64,000 nucleotides of DNA from Phycisphaerae bacterium (GCA_035275405.1 DATEMU010000003.1:992001-1056000); one strand, 5' to 3'; counted from the first letter of the stretch, positions 24,336-33,091 are shown. Numbers and translations: made by a program. Notes: generated by a model not told the origin, from the letters alone.

Positions 24336-25243
24336 TCGTCGTCCGGCCTCCCGGGAATGATGACGATGTCGGGATTCAACAACGTGAAATTGAACACGAA
24401 CACCGGGTGGTCAAAGGCGGCGCGCATAATCTCGCCCATGATGATGAACGGCGTGCAAAACGCGATGATCATCACCTTCGTAGCCGCCACCACCAGGTCA
24501 ACGTAAAAGTGAATCATGGCCTCCATGATTCGGCCCATCAGCTTAACCATGAAGAACCCGACGCTGGCAAAGCCGTATTGAAACGAAAAGACGAACAGCG
24601 AAAGGGCCACCGGCGAATTCGCGCCGTACTTATCCAACGCCCCCGAGTCCAAAGCGCTCTGAATCAGCTTGCCCGTCTCCGGGTCATCGGGTAACGGGTT
24701 CGTTGAAATCTGAATGCCGGTCAGTTCCTCGATCTTCCGGGCGAGTTCAGCCAGTGCCTCCAGAAGGTCGACGTCGAACGCGATCGTATGCGTGTCCTCG
24801 AGCCCGGCGAAGTGCATATGGATTTGCCCGGCCAGCCGCGTGTCGGTCACGGTGTCGTAAGAAATGTCCACGCGCGAGCCGTCAAAGCTCGTTGCGGACT
24901 TGAGCAGCGTCTTTCCCGAGAATTGACCGAAAACCGCGGACGCTTCCTTCCCCTCCGCGTCGCGCAACACTGCGGCATCGAGCGTCTCGATGGTGCCGTC
25001 GTCCTTGAAGGTGCCATAGGCGAAGGCGGATTTGCCGTCGACCAGTCGCAGGCCGCCAAGGACCTTCGCGGCGGCGTCCGTGTTGATCAAAAAGCCAGTG
25101 GGGTTGGAGAGGTCGACCGAATCCTGCCCGTCGCCCCCGAATTGCACGCTTTGGCAACCCGGCCCGCCGAGGATCATGATTCCTCCGAGCATCGCCGTGA
25201 TGAACTGTCCGCCGATGGAGTAGGGGAGTTTCGCAATCCGCAT
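24332..25243 (-). CDS. Putative lipoprotein with C-terminal hydrophobic region
   Basis: 303 aa. It starts at ATG 25243 with GGAGG 8 nt upstream. The N-terminus has a signal with a lipobox-like end (MLGGIMILGGPGC, Cys at about 30). The middle (about 45-150) is beta-rich with repeated Gly/Asp/Thr turns and IHMHFAG. The last 100 residues carry long hydrophobic stretches (LSLFVFSFQYGFASVGFFMV, EAMIHFYVDLVVAATKVMII), possibly amphipathic or membrane-inserted helices, and end GRPDDD. No family recognised. Convergent with rfbD (4-nt overlap). Confidence 0.6.
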   Translation of the reverse strand: MRIAKLPYSIGGQFITAMLGGIMILGGPGCQSVQFGGDGQDSVDLSNPTGFLINTDAAAKVLGGLRLVDGKSAFAYGTFKDDGTIETLDAAVLRDAEGKEASAVFGQFSGKTLLKSATSFDGSRVDISYDTVTDTRLAGQIHMHFAGLEDTHTIAFDVDLLEALAELARKIEELTGIQISTNPLPDDPETGKLIQSALDSGALDKYGANSPVALSLFVFSFQYGFASVGFFMVKLMGRIMEAMIHFYVDLVVAATKVMIIAFCTPFIIMGEIMRAAFDHPVFVFNFTLLNPDIVIIPGRPDDD

Positions 25244-25400
25244 GGGCGACCTCCTGTCAATGCGAGACGGCGGGAATTGTGCGCGGCCGTGACTCGTCGG
25301 TCAAGATAGTGTTTCGGCAGAAAGCAACCGTGGGCGGTTATTTCAACTCATCGCTACATGTCGAGTCGAGATATAGGGAGTCTTCGGTGTCGCCTTCGTG

Positions 25401-26078
25401 TCACCAATCCACGTCGATACGAACGGATCCGCGCCGCCACCAGGGCCGACACTCATAATACGGGCGATAACGGACGAAGGGGCGATAGATCACCACGGGA
25501 GGCGGCGGCCGATAGACCACGACCGGCGGCACGGGGGGCGGCGGGGGCGGACCCTCGAAGACGGGCTCCTCGTAAGCCACTACTTCCTCGACGAACTGCG
25601 GCGGCAGTCGACCGACCTTCACGCACGTGGAGTCATCATCCAGAACTTTGCCGGACGTCCGGCAGATCACTTCCCCGCAGACGCGCAAGTCAAAGGGATC
25701 TTCGATGAGTGTTTCCCCGAGACGGACGGTTATTTCATCCTCCAGCTCGGCCTCATCATCATCGCAGCGCGACCGAAATTCGAGCGGTGCGGAGACTCGG
25801 ACGACTTGTTCGGACGCATCCACCAATTCACGACCGCGGTAAAGCGGCGTCAGCACCAGCTCAAACGCGTCCCGGGGATGAACGTCTTCCAGTTCGATCT
25901 CATATCGGATTGACAGACACCAGTCGGTTCCCGTCCAGTCGAGTCGCGCGCACAACGAATCCAAATCAGCCTCGGCACAGGACGAGCGGCAATCATCATC
26001 GGCCCCGGCCCGTGGAGTCGCCGCAAAAAGCACGAACCCGAATGCCCCTACAGTTGCCAACCTGACGACGTTAGACAT
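25401..26078 (-). CDS. Secreted Cys-containing protein with Pro-rich tail, unknown
   Basis: 225 aa. The signal peptide (about 1-26) ends ATPRAGA. The mature part starts DDDCRSSCAEADLDSLC, with Cys pairs suggesting disulfides, then an acidic beta-rich domain (60-160: VRVSAPLEFRSRCDDDEAELEDE). The C-terminus (about 175-225) is Pro-rich (PPPPPPVPPVVVYRPPPP), then Tyr/Arg/Trp-rich (YRPYYECRPWWRRG). AAGGAG lies 10 nt before the ATG. No family recognised; probably an envelope structural protein. Confidence 0.6.
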   Translation of the reverse strand: MSNVVRLATVGAFGFVLFAATPRAGADDDCRSSCAEADLDSLCARLDWTGTDWCLSIRYEIELEDVHPRDAFELVLTPLYRGRELVDASEQVVRVSAPLEFRSRCDDDEAELEDEITVRLGETLIEDPFDLRVCGEVICRTSGKVLDDDSTCVKVGRLPPQFVEEVVAYEEPVFEGPPPPPPVPPVVVYRPPPPVVIYRPFVRYRPYYECRPWWRRGSVRIDVDW

Positions 26079-26323
26079 GGGAATGCACTCCTTCCGTGCG
26101 CCGACCGATTATAGGCCCCGAGAAACGAGACCTGAGTTTAGTACCTATCTGGCAAGACCCATGGGGACACGGAGAAGTTAGGTCGGACCCTCCGTGTAGG
26201 CGACAATTCGACTCTGATTGTGCGACTTAGGGGAGCCGCGTGGAACTCTGCCTTTGACCTGAATAATTCGAAAGGTCGGTCTGGCTAGTATTCTGACATG
26301 CCGCGGGGCGGACTGGAGATGTC

Positions 26324-26560
26324 ATGAAACGCATAGCAACAGCCCTGGCATTTGGGATTCTGACCACGTCGCTCCTGGCCTCAACCGGGTGCGCCTTCTT
26401 CACGACGAAGCGCGTTGCCACAACAGTCGGCAAGCACGTCGTGAAGAAGGGCTATGAAAAGTTCAAGGAAGACCGGGAAGAGAAGAAACGGCAAGAGCAG
26501 GAGCAGCGCGTCGAGCAGACGTCTTACGAGGAACCGGAATCACCGGACTCGGCTCGCTGA
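26324..26560 (+). CDS. Small lipoprotein with charged C-terminus
   Basis: 78 aa. Signal peptide with lipobox LASTGC (Cys about 23), then a 'FTTKRVATTVGKHVVKKGYEKFK' helix, then a highly charged Glu/Lys/Arg/Gln helix (EDREEKKRQEQEQRVE). GGAG 5 nt before the ATG supports the start. Probably a small periplasmic coiled-coil lipoprotein. Function unknown. Convergent with the TPR lipoprotein gene (3-nt gap). Confidence 0.65.
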   Translation: MKRIATALAFGILTTSLLASTGCAFFTTKRVATTVGKHVVKKGYEKFKEDREEKKRQEQEQRVEQTSYEEPESPDSAR

Positions 26561-26563
26561 TCC

Positions 26564-27538
26564 CTACGACCTGCCGCGCATCCGCGCCAGATCCGCCTCC
26601 GCCGCGATGTGCCCGAACGCCGGCCAGTACCAGAGGGCCGCGACTCTTTCAAACGTCTCGACGGCCTTGGCCCGGTCGCCGTTGTAAAGATACCAGTTGC
26701 CCACGCCGTAGCCCATCGTGACGAGGTCGACGTCACTCGCGTGCGCGACATTCAGCAGGTCCTCGGGCGTCGCCAGCCCCTTGTACATGAGCAGCCGCTT
26801 GTGGTAGGCCTGGTTCTCGATGATGTCCATGTCCGGCGTGATCGGCTCCAGCACCTTCGCGGCCTCCTCGTCCCGGTCCATCCGCCGCAGCGTCATGTAG
26901 AGCCAATCACTCGCGGCGACGAGGTTGTCGTCGTACTGGCCGCAGTGCTTGAGCGTCTCCTCAAACGCCGCGCGGGCCCCATCGAAATCGCCCTTGAGAT
27001 ATTTGGCGAGTCCGAGGTGGTACCACACGTTGAAGGCCGTCGTCGTCAGGGGGATGTTTCGCGCGTTGGGCATGCCGTCCGGCTCGATCTCATCGGGCTG
27101 GCCCGTGATGAGCCGCGAGGCGGTCGTCAGGTCGGCGATGGCCTTGTCGAACTGCCGGATGGTGAGATACCGATGACCGCGATGGCGATAGAGCGGGGCG
27201 TACGAGTGGTGGGATTCTATGCCTTTGGAAAAGACCTCAATGGCCTCCGTCATCCGCCACAGGTATGCCAATCTCCTCCCGACCCACACGATCTCCTCGG
27301 GATCATTGGGGTGGAGGGCGAGGCGACTGCGCGCGGCCTCCAACTCGGCTTCGAGCCTGGGCCGATCTTCCGCGGGAGGCGTGGCGTACAAAGGCCTGCC
27401 GAGGAGGGACAGCGCCTCCGCCGGGCGATAGTCGCTGGGAAAGCGCTTGCTGTCCGTCTGTGGCGGAGGATTCGCTTCGATGCACCCTACGAGCGCCGAA
27501 ACCAGAATGAGGATGCGATACCTTTTGGGCCGTCTCAA
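26564..27538 (-). CDS. TPR lipoprotein, unknown function
   Basis: 324 aa from TTG 27538, chosen because the next 19 residues form a lipoprotein signal (RRPKRYRILILVSALVGC). The frame is open further upstream, to 27700, but that part runs through an inverted-repeat DNA element (27549-27631), and its translation (VQGWQGLAAKRAGRV...) is repeat DNA rather than protein. The mature region has a TPR fold: RHRGHRYLTIRQFDKAIADL, YHLGLAKYLKGDFDGARAAFE, VGNWYLYNGDRAKAVETFERV. It probably sits in the periplasm. No obvious ribosome-binding site precedes the TTG, so the exact start is uncertain. Confidence 0.65.
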   Translation of the reverse strand: MRRPKRYRILILVSALVGCIEANPPPQTDSKRFPSDYRPAEALSLLGRPLYATPPAEDRPRLEAELEAARSRLALHPNDPEEIVWVGRRLAYLWRMTEAIEVFSKGIESHHSYAPLYRHRGHRYLTIRQFDKAIADLTTASRLITGQPDEIEPDGMPNARNIPLTTTAFNVWYHLGLAKYLKGDFDGARAAFEETLKHCGQYDDNLVAASDWLYMTLRRMDRDEEAAKVLEPITPDMDIIENQAYHKRLLMYKGLATPEDLLNVAHASDVDLVTMGYGVGNWYLYNGDRAKAVETFERVAALWYWPAFGHIAAEADLARMRGRS

Positions 27539-27548
27539 TCGCCAGTTC

Positions 27549-27631
27549 GGGTGGCACGGTCTCGCAGCAGCGAGGCCGTGGTGCGCATTTCCAACACGGC
27601 CTGCCCGCTTCGCGGCCAGACCCTGCCACCC
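27549..27631. repeat. Folded inverted-repeat element (REP/MITE-like), 83 bp
   Basis: The ends are inverted repeats: GGGTGGCACGGTCT on the left, and on the right the reverse complement of GGGTGGCAGGGTCT. Inside lie two perfect or near-perfect hairpins, CTCGC-AGCA-GCGAG (27560-27573) and CTGcCCGC-TTC-GCGGcCAG near 27601-27619, so the whole can fold into a cloverleaf. It lies between the tRNA-Tyr side and the TPR lipoprotein. Probably a non-autonomous mobile or REP-like repeat; copies elsewhere in the genome are expected but cannot be seen here. Confidence 0.6.
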
Positions 27632-27932
27632 CTGAACCCGCACGTTTAATTGAGACATCGCACTACAATCCCGCATGGTTGTTCCAAATCCGCCGATCAA
27701 TTGACGGCCGCGGCCTCAACTCACAGCGACCGTCAGAGCGCAGCCCGGGGGCGGAGCCCCCATCAATGGTATCGGAATTCAGGGCGCGGGAAGGTGAAAG
27801 TCGCGAAAGAACCGCGGCCGGAAGTGGGCTTGATTTTCAGGATGAAACGGCGGATATTGCATGGCTCGCGTTGCGGTCGGCGACCGGCCGATCCCACGCG
27901 GTAACAGCCCGTCACGGCGGTCTGTAAATAAG

Positions 27933-28015
27933 GGGCGTGTGTCCGAGTGGCCAAAGGAGACGGGCTGTAAACCCGTTGGCTTATGCCTTCGCTGGTTCGA
28001 ATCCAGCCGCGCCCA
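27933..28015 (+). tRNA. tRNA-Tyr(GTA)
   Basis: 83 nt, class II. The acceptor stem GGGCGTG pairs with CGCGCCC (one G-U), the discriminator is A at 28015, and the CCA is not encoded. Anticodon stem ACGGG/CCCGT with loop CTGTAAA gives anticodon GTA. A long variable arm and the T-arm GCTGGTTCGAATCCAGC are present. Confidence 0.96.
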
Positions 28016-28123
28016 GTTGTTTCGGTTGATCCGTAGGTCGGACCTGGACTTGCATCGGGTGTCGCGGGCGGCGGCCCCTCACGTCCCTTTGTCAACGCGT
28101 TCCCCAAGAGTGAGACGGTCCCG

Positions 28124-28735
28124 ATGCGGATGAACCTCCCCAACCAGATCACCGTCGGCCGGTTCTTCCTCTCGATCATCTGTCTCTTGCTGCTAGCCGC
28201 CTATGACGATACTCGCCGCGGTGAGCACCTGTGGATGCTGGACACGGCGTTCTACCTCTTCATCATCGCCGCCGTCTCCGACATCCTCGACGGCTACTTG
28301 GCCCGCCGTCAGAACCAGGTCACCGCCTTCGGCCGCATTCTCGACCCCTTCGTCGACAAGATCCTGGTGTGCGGCGGATTCATCCTGCTCCTGAGTTCGG
28401 GTTTCGATGATTCTAACGGCACGAGCGTCACCGGCGTGGCGGCCTGGATGGTCGTTGTCATCGTCGCCCGCGAGCTACTCGTCAGCGGCCTGCGCGGCTT
28501 TTCCGAGTCCGCCGGCAGGCCCTACGCCGCCAACTATTGGGGCAAGGTCAAGATGGTTGTACAGTGCGCGACCGTGCCGTTGATCATCCAGACCGTCGGG
28601 CGCTGGCGGGACATTGAGTGGATCATGATCTGGCGGACCGTCATGATCTGGCTCACGGTCGTCGTGACCGTCGCCTCCGTCGTCTCCTATCTCGCCGCCT
28701 CGCGCGACGCCCTCGCGGAGCAGTCCCGTGGGTGA
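28124..28735 (+). CDS. pgsA: CDP-diacylglycerol-glycerol-3-phosphate 3-phosphatidyltransferase
   Basis: 203 aa. First committed step of phosphatidylglycerol synthesis at the inner membrane. The CDP-alcohol phosphatidyltransferase signature is intact: D53-xx-D56-G57-xx-A60-R61 ... G70-xxx-D74-xxx-D78. There are six hydrophobic helices. Its last 8 nt overlap the GTG of the next gene, so pgsA and uppP are likely translationally coupled; both act in lipid metabolism of the envelope. Confidence 0.93.
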   Translation: MRMNLPNQITVGRFFLSIICLLLLAAYDDTRRGEHLWMLDTAFYLFIIAAVSDILDGYLARRQNQVTAFGRILDPFVDKILVCGGFILLLSSGFDDSNGTSVTGVAAWMVVVIVARELLVSGLRGFSESAGRPYAANYWGKVKMVVQCATVPLIIQTVGRWRDIEWIMIWRTVMIWLTVVVTVASVVSYLAASRDALAEQSRG

Positions 28736-29531
28736 TTCCCTCCGTGCCGTTATCCTGGGCATCATCGAGGGCCTGACCGAGTTCCTGCCGGTCTCCAGCA
28801 CCGGCCACATGATCCTGGCCATGTCCGCGATGGGGATCGACGGCGAGAAGGACCCGTGGTCGAGCTTCCTTTACGTCATCCAGATCGGCGCGATCCTCGC
28901 GGTAGTCGTGTACTTTTTTCAGCCGCTGCGGCAACAGCTCCTGCACCGGCCGGATCGCGGCTGGTCGAATCACATGCTGACGAAGCTCGCCGTCGGGACG
29001 CTCCCCGCCGTCGTCATCGGCCTGCCGCTGAACGACATCGCCGAGAAGTACCTGGAAAAGCCCATGCCGGTCACGCTCGCGCAGATCGGCGGCGCGATCG
29101 TCATGGTCCTGATCGAGCGCCGCCATCGCGGCGACACCGGCCCCGGTGTGGAGGCAATAACGCTTCGCCAGGCCCTTTGGGTCGGCCTGGGGCAATGCGT
29201 CGCGATCATCCCCGGCACTAGCCGCTCCATGGCGACGATCATGGGCGGTCTCCTGGTCGGCATGTCCCGCCGTGCGGCCGCCGAGTTCTCCTTCTACCTG
29301 GCCATCCCGACGCTCCTCGGCGCAGGCCTGCTCCGGGCCTTCAAACATCGCCACGCCCTGATGGGAGCCAACGCCCTGACGCTGGCCATCGGTTTCGGAG
29401 TAGCGTTCATCGTCGCCTGGATCGTCGTAGCCGCCTTCATGGCCTACATCCGCACCCGACCCCTCTGGCCCTTTGCGATCTATCGCGTTCTGCTGGGACT
29501 GTTCCTAATCGGCTGGTTCGTCTTGAGCTAG
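28728..29531 (+). CDS. uppP: Undecaprenyl-diphosphatase
   Basis: 267 aa, GTG start overlapping the pgsA end by 8 nt. It recycles undecaprenyl diphosphate to undecaprenyl phosphate, the lipid carrier for cell wall and surface polysaccharides; resistance to bacitracin is the known side effect of the family. The BacA/UppP motifs are seen: EGLTEFLPVSSTGH (E14-H27) and PGTSRS (about 162-167). Eight transmembrane helices. A GC hairpin follows the stop (29537-29555). Confidence 0.95.
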   Translation: MGDSLRAVILGIIEGLTEFLPVSSTGHMILAMSAMGIDGEKDPWSSFLYVIQIGAILAVVVYFFQPLRQQLLHRPDRGWSNHMLTKLAVGTLPAVVIGLPLNDIAEKYLEKPMPVTLAQIGGAIVMVLIERRHRGDTGPGVEAITLRQALWVGLGQCVAIIPGTSRSMATIMGGLLVGMSRRAAAEFSFYLAIPTLLGAGLLRAFKHRHALMGANALTLAIGFGVAFIVAWIVVAAFMAYIRTRPLWPFAIYRVLLGLFLIGWFVLS

Positions 29532-29536
29532 TGTGG

Positions 29537-29555
29537 CGCCGGCTCTCAGCCGGCG
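29537..29555 (+). terminator. GC hairpin after uppP, weak terminator candidate
   Basis: CGCCGGCT-CTC-AGCCGGCG, an 8-bp perfect stem with a 3-nt loop, followed by TTGTT rather than a clean T-tract. It could terminate weakly or protect the mRNA 3' end. Related in style to the other GC hairpins in the window. Confidence 0.45.
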
Positions 29556-29795
29556 TTGTTCCGAATTACGCATTGGTCTTGGGGGGCTAAGGGGGAAATT
29601 CTACTTTATTGACATCTCCACCGCCCGCTGATAGCCTCGTTCCGCACAGGCATATCCCAATTCCAGGACTTTCCGTGGCGATTTGGTGGTCTTCATGACC
29701 GACTATCGACAGGAATGCCACAAAAACTGTAGACTGGGTTTTTCTGCGGAGCATTGCTGTCCCTATTTTCCTACAAGAAAGTGAAAGTGGATTAC

Positions 29796-31139
29796 ATGCC
29801 ATCGAAACTGATCACCACATTCGTCGCCAGTGTGATGCTCTTAATCGACGCCGGCTGCTCCAAAGAGCCTAATGGCGTCAAGACCGGGGCTATTTCCAAC
29901 AATCCACGCGGTCCGACGATTACCGAATTGACAGCCTTACCGCCCCACGCCAAACCGGGCGAGTGCTGGGCCAAGGTGTATGTGCCACCTACCTACACGA
30001 CTGTCAAGGAACGCGTCCAGGTTCGAGCGGCGTCCGAAAGGCTCGAAGTGGTGCCCGCCGAGTACGAATGGGTCGAAGAGCGGATCATGGTTAAGGAGGC
30101 CTCCTCGGAACTGGTGATCGTGCCCGCCGAATTCGCCGTCCGCGAGCGGACGATTGAAACCGCTCCGAGCCACACTGACTGGGAGGTTAAGGAGTCCGCC
30201 GATTGTGATGTACCCAGCAGCCAGCCGGCGAGGGATGTCTTCTGCCTAGTCGCGCATCCGCCGGAGCAAAGGACCGTTCGCGAAGAGTACCTAGTCAAGC
30301 CGCCAAGCGTTGAGGAACGAACCATTCCTGCCGAGTATCAAACCGTTCGCAAGCAGCGTCTGGTCCGGGCCGCCACCATCAAAAAGGTAGCGATTCCCGC
30401 CGAATTCGCCGAAGTCGAGCGCACCGTCAAGGCCAGCGAGGCAAGGATCGCCTGGAAGCGGGTCGCCTGCGAAGGCCACCTATTAGAGACAGATAACTTA
30501 AACAGCCAAATACCGAGCTTTGAGTGGCCGCCACCGGCTTATTCTGCGATCGCTCGCCTGCCACGATCTCTCATCTTGCGGGATTGCCATCAATTGCCAG
30601 TAGACCGCATAACTCTTAGTAATGTTGGTGACTGTATTGTGGACGCACTGACCAACGCAGGGTATCCAAGATATAGCTATTATCAGTTGACCTCCGGACC
30701 CGGCGAAATTCCTTTTGGATTTGCGATCGCCGCTCAATTAGAGCGAATCAAAGATGATGGCAGTCCGGAGGAAGGAGATAGACGTTTTGAGTTGTCCATT
30801 CGGTCTCCTAGTAAGTTCAGCGAATACATTCACTCGCTCTTTCGCGCCACGAGTGGCCGATACAGGGTCATTGTGTTCATGGTCACGTCAAGTCCAATAC
30901 CAGGTTCGACTGTCCAGGCATCTGAATCTGTTGCAGGGAAGTGGCCAATTACCGGTGCGAGCGATCTGCCGGATCTCATCAAGCAGATCGAATTTGAGGA
31001 ACGGTTCCAGTGTTCTGCCCTAATCTACGAGTTCGTAAGGCCCACGGCGGATGACGAGAATGCTGAGCCTGTGCCGGCAAGCAAAATCCCGGGCATCGAC
31101 CATCTTCGGAAGGCCAAGATTCCACTTGGAGGACTCTAA
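29796..31139 (+). CDS. Lipoprotein with four 'PAEY/F' repeats and a distinct C-terminal domain
   Basis: 447 aa from ATG 29796 (an in-frame upstream start at 29754 would give a non-signal N-terminus). Lipobox LLIDAGC (Cys about 21). The N-terminal part (about 55-215) contains four repeats of the type 'VkxAsxxxxVPAEYexVxeR': the PAEY/F cores are at nt 30052, 30121, 30324 and 30394. Similar repeats occur in bacterial envelope lipoproteins. The C-terminal half (about 230-447; DCHQLPVDRITLSNVGDCIV, AGYPRYSYYQLTSGPGEIPFGFAIAAQLERI) is unlike the first half, clearly richer in A/T, and unrecognised. The stop and the next start share TAATG, so the next gene is translationally coupled. Confidence 0.68.
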   Translation: MPSKLITTFVASVMLLIDAGCSKEPNGVKTGAISNNPRGPTITELTALPPHAKPGECWAKVYVPPTYTTVKERVQVRAASERLEVVPAEYEWVEERIMVKEASSELVIVPAEFAVRERTIETAPSHTDWEVKESADCDVPSSQPARDVFCLVAHPPEQRTVREEYLVKPPSVEERTIPAEYQTVRKQRLVRAATIKKVAIPAEFAEVERTVKASEARIAWKRVACEGHLLETDNLNSQIPSFEWPPPAYSAIARLPRSLILRDCHQLPVDRITLSNVGDCIVDALTNAGYPRYSYYQLTSGPGEIPFGFAIAAQLERIKDDGSPEEGDRRFELSIRSPSKFSEYIHSLFRATSGRYRVIVFMVTSSPIPGSTVQASESVAGKWPITGASDLPDLIKQIEFEERFQCSALIYEFVRPTADDENAEPVPASKIPGIDHLRKAKIPLGGL

Positions 31140-31660
31140 TGTTGCTTGAGATGAAGAAGTGCAAGCAATGGCTAGCGATAGTGTGGTTCATTGGGGCCGC
31201 AATCATCTCTAGCGTCGTGATCGTTCAGAGCATTCTTGGGCGATACGGCAATAAGGAAAGTGAGGCCATTGGTTGGCTCTTGCCGACTGTTATGCCCACC
31301 CTCTCATTGATGATTGCAGTATTTGCAGCAGAGGCGCTAAAGCCTGGGAGAAAAGGTGAACGCGTTGATTCTTTCATGTTTTGGCTAAATGTTGCAATTT
31401 CTGTTTTCTATTTGTCGGTGGTTGCAGCGACGATTTTTCTGTCCCCCTTCGCTACAATAGGCCCGCTTGCACTGATGAAGATGTCAAACCTATGGCTTGG
31501 TCCATGCCAAGGATTGGCGGCTGCGGGGTTAGGAGTGTTCTTTGTTAATTCTCAAGTGGCTGGCTCGGTGGGCGGCGGGTTTCCGGTTCAGTCTTATTCG
31601 AAATCTCCTTCGGAAATACGAGTAGAAGATTCACGGGAAGCAAATAACGAGGAAAGGTAA
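31139..31660 (+). CDS. Four-helix membrane protein, unknown, coupled to the repeat lipoprotein
   Basis: 173 aa. The ATG overlaps the previous stop (TAATG). Four transmembrane helices are seen (about 10-28, 45-65, 83-105, 115-140), with a positively charged loop (ALKPGRKGERVDS) and a hydrophilic C-tail rich in Ser/Glu (SYSKSPSEIRVEDSREANNEER). No conserved catalytic motif. Base composition is distinctly more A/T-rich than flanking genes, suggesting recent acquisition. The coupling implies it works with the lipoprotein. Confidence 0.62.
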   Translation: MLLEMKKCKQWLAIVWFIGAAIISSVVIVQSILGRYGNKESEAIGWLLPTVMPTLSLMIAVFAAEALKPGRKGERVDSFMFWLNVAISVFYLSVVAATIFLSPFATIGPLALMKMSNLWLGPCQGLAAAGLGVFFVNSQVAGSVGGGFPVQSYSKSPSEIRVEDSREANNEER

Positions 31661-32423
31661 GGTGTCAGGATGAATTACCTACGTAGAAAACCAAAGGCGG
31701 ATAATTCGGGCCAGCGGGGCTGAAGAAAAAAGTCTGTACTATTCTTGGCGGATGAGAACCCTCGCCGTGCAGGTTGTCGCGCCGAGCGTGCAGCCCCGCC
31801 CGATTTTGGTCCCTCAACTTTTTACTTGACTTCCGCCGAATCGATGTTAGGATAATGTTCGGAAGGATGGTGACGTCGGGGACCGGCGCTATTCCCTTGG
31901 TGTGCCTCGCCGCGATGTCGGAATTTCCGCGCCCATGATCGCAAGCCCTCCCATCGAAACGAAGTTTCGCCCCTCCGGCCCTGTGTGCCTCAGTGCCTAC
32001 GTGCCTTTGTGCCTTTCGCCAGCGATCTTCAGACGATCCTGTCCGAAGTCTTCCGCTTTCTTCCGGTATCTTCCGGCCAAAAAACATCTGCGCCGAGGAG
32101 TTCACCCGCCGAGGCGGACGCCATCTGCGGTTTCTTCCTCAGGTCTCAAGCCTACTCGTTCCGTTCGTTTCCGCTCGATTTCGGCCCCCCGGGGGGGCGG
32201 GGAGGGGTACCCCCGCATCGAACTAGACAAGTCAGGTCGAGATAAACGCGCTTTCAGCAATCGTATGCTATCCTTTTATACGGACCCCCTAACCGAAGGC
32301 TCTAAGGGGTGTCTATAGCGATGTACGCCCGCTCGCGTGAGCGGTCTGACAACGACTGGGCCTGTCCTGCGGGGGAGACGAGGCAGGCCGGTCGCGTGAT
32401 CATCGGTGATAAGGAGATCTGTC
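31661..32423. other. Intergenic stretch with no convincing gene
   Basis: Open frames here (for example 31902-32318) have repeat-like translations and no ribosome-binding site. The stretch holds a four-copy tandem 8-mer (31985-32016), a small CGAAAC-GAA-GTTTCG hairpin near 31956, and, before the secreted Gly/Tyr-rich gene, an AT-rich promoter-like patch (about 32255-32280) and two leader hairpins: CCGCTC-GCGT-GAGCGG near 32330 and GGCCTG...CAGGCC near 32360-32390. Confidence 0.5.
31985..32016 (-). repeat. Tandem 8-bp repeat GTGCCTNN x4
   Basis: Four exact-length 8-mers in a row: GTGCCTCA, GTGCCTAC, GTGCCTTT, GTGCCTTT. The same 8-bp family recurs at 39004-39089. On the minus strand it reads as AGGCACNN units, a style of dispersed repeat often seen between genes in environmental bacteria. 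Confidence 0.6.
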
Positions 32424-32810
32424 ATGTCGGCTCATCGGATCAGAATGTTCGGAATCGGCGCGGCCGCCGCGTTGGCACTGGGCTTGTGGCAGACGGACAC
32501 CGCAAAGGCCGGCGGCTGGTGCGGCGGTGGCCGCGGCTTCAGCATTGGTTTTGGCTACGGGGGAGGCTACTACGGCGGGGGCTATTACGGCGGGTGCGCT
32601 CCCGCGTATTATTCTGCGCCCTGTTACCCTGCCTATTACGCAACGAGCTATTACTATCCCCGACCCTACTACCGACCGGCATATAGCTTTGGATTCAGCT
32701 ATGGCCACGGCGGCGGCTATTACGGCCACCACCGAGGCTGGGGCCATCGGGGCTACGGCGGCCATCGCGGCTACGGTCACCATGGCCACGGCCGGCGCGG
32801 TCGCTGGTAA
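32424..32810 (+). CDS. Small secreted Gly/Tyr/His-rich protein
   Basis: 128 aa. It starts at ATG 32424 with AAGGAG 9 nt upstream. The signal peptide is about 1-29 (FGIGAAAALALGLWQTDTAKA). The mature chain is low complexity: GYGGGYYGGGYYGG, YYSAPCYPAYY, YYYPRPYYRP, then HGGGYYGHHRGWGHRGYGGHRG and a basic end. Similar proteins are common in Planctomycetota; they may form a disordered envelope layer or bind metal through His. A strong terminator follows. The leader has two hairpins that might regulate it. Confidence 0.7.
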   Translation: MSAHRIRMFGIGAAAALALGLWQTDTAKAGGWCGGGRGFSIGFGYGGGYYGGGYYGGCAPAYYSAPCYPAYYATSYYYPRPYYRPAYSFGFSYGHGGGYYGHHRGWGHRGYGGHRGYGHHGHGRRGRW

Positions 32811-32853
32811 GTCGCGCGCTGCGGTCCGAACGGTCTTTGGAGTATCATTAAAA

Positions 32854-32879
32854 AGCCCAGGGAGGTCCCTGGGCTTCTT
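32854..32879 (+). terminator. Rho-independent terminator
   Basis: A 10-bp perfect stem AGCCCAGGGA / TCCCTGGGCT with a 2-nt loop (GG), preceded by AAAA and followed by TCTT. It lies 43 nt after the Gly/Tyr-rich gene. The flanking A-run may also serve the opposite strand. Confidence 0.75.
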
Positions 32880-33091
32880 GCTGCGCCAAGTAAATGAAAG
32901 ACGCCGCCGCCCAGCCTTGGGTGAGGGGACCGCTCGCACAACTCGTCGAGTAGTTTGGGAGATTGGCGATCGAGCCGCGGTCTGAGCGATCCTTGGTCCT
33001 CACCGTGTCGGGATTGGAGAGGTGCAGGGCCGGGGCGAACGGCGTCTTTCCAGAGGGAAGGTTCCGCCAACGTCAGGACATGCCGATCGCG

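Noticed and set aside
27539-27700. N-terminal extension of the TPR lipoprotein
   Set aside because: The sequence is an inverted-repeat DNA element, and a lipoprotein signal begins just after it.
31902-32318. 138-codon frame in the intergenic region
   Set aside because: Repeat-derived translation (tandem GTGCCT units), no ribosome-binding site, no homology pattern.
32309-32686. Second frame over the Gly/Tyr-rich gene
   Set aside because: It has no signal peptide or SD, while the chosen frame has both AAGGAG and a signal peptide.
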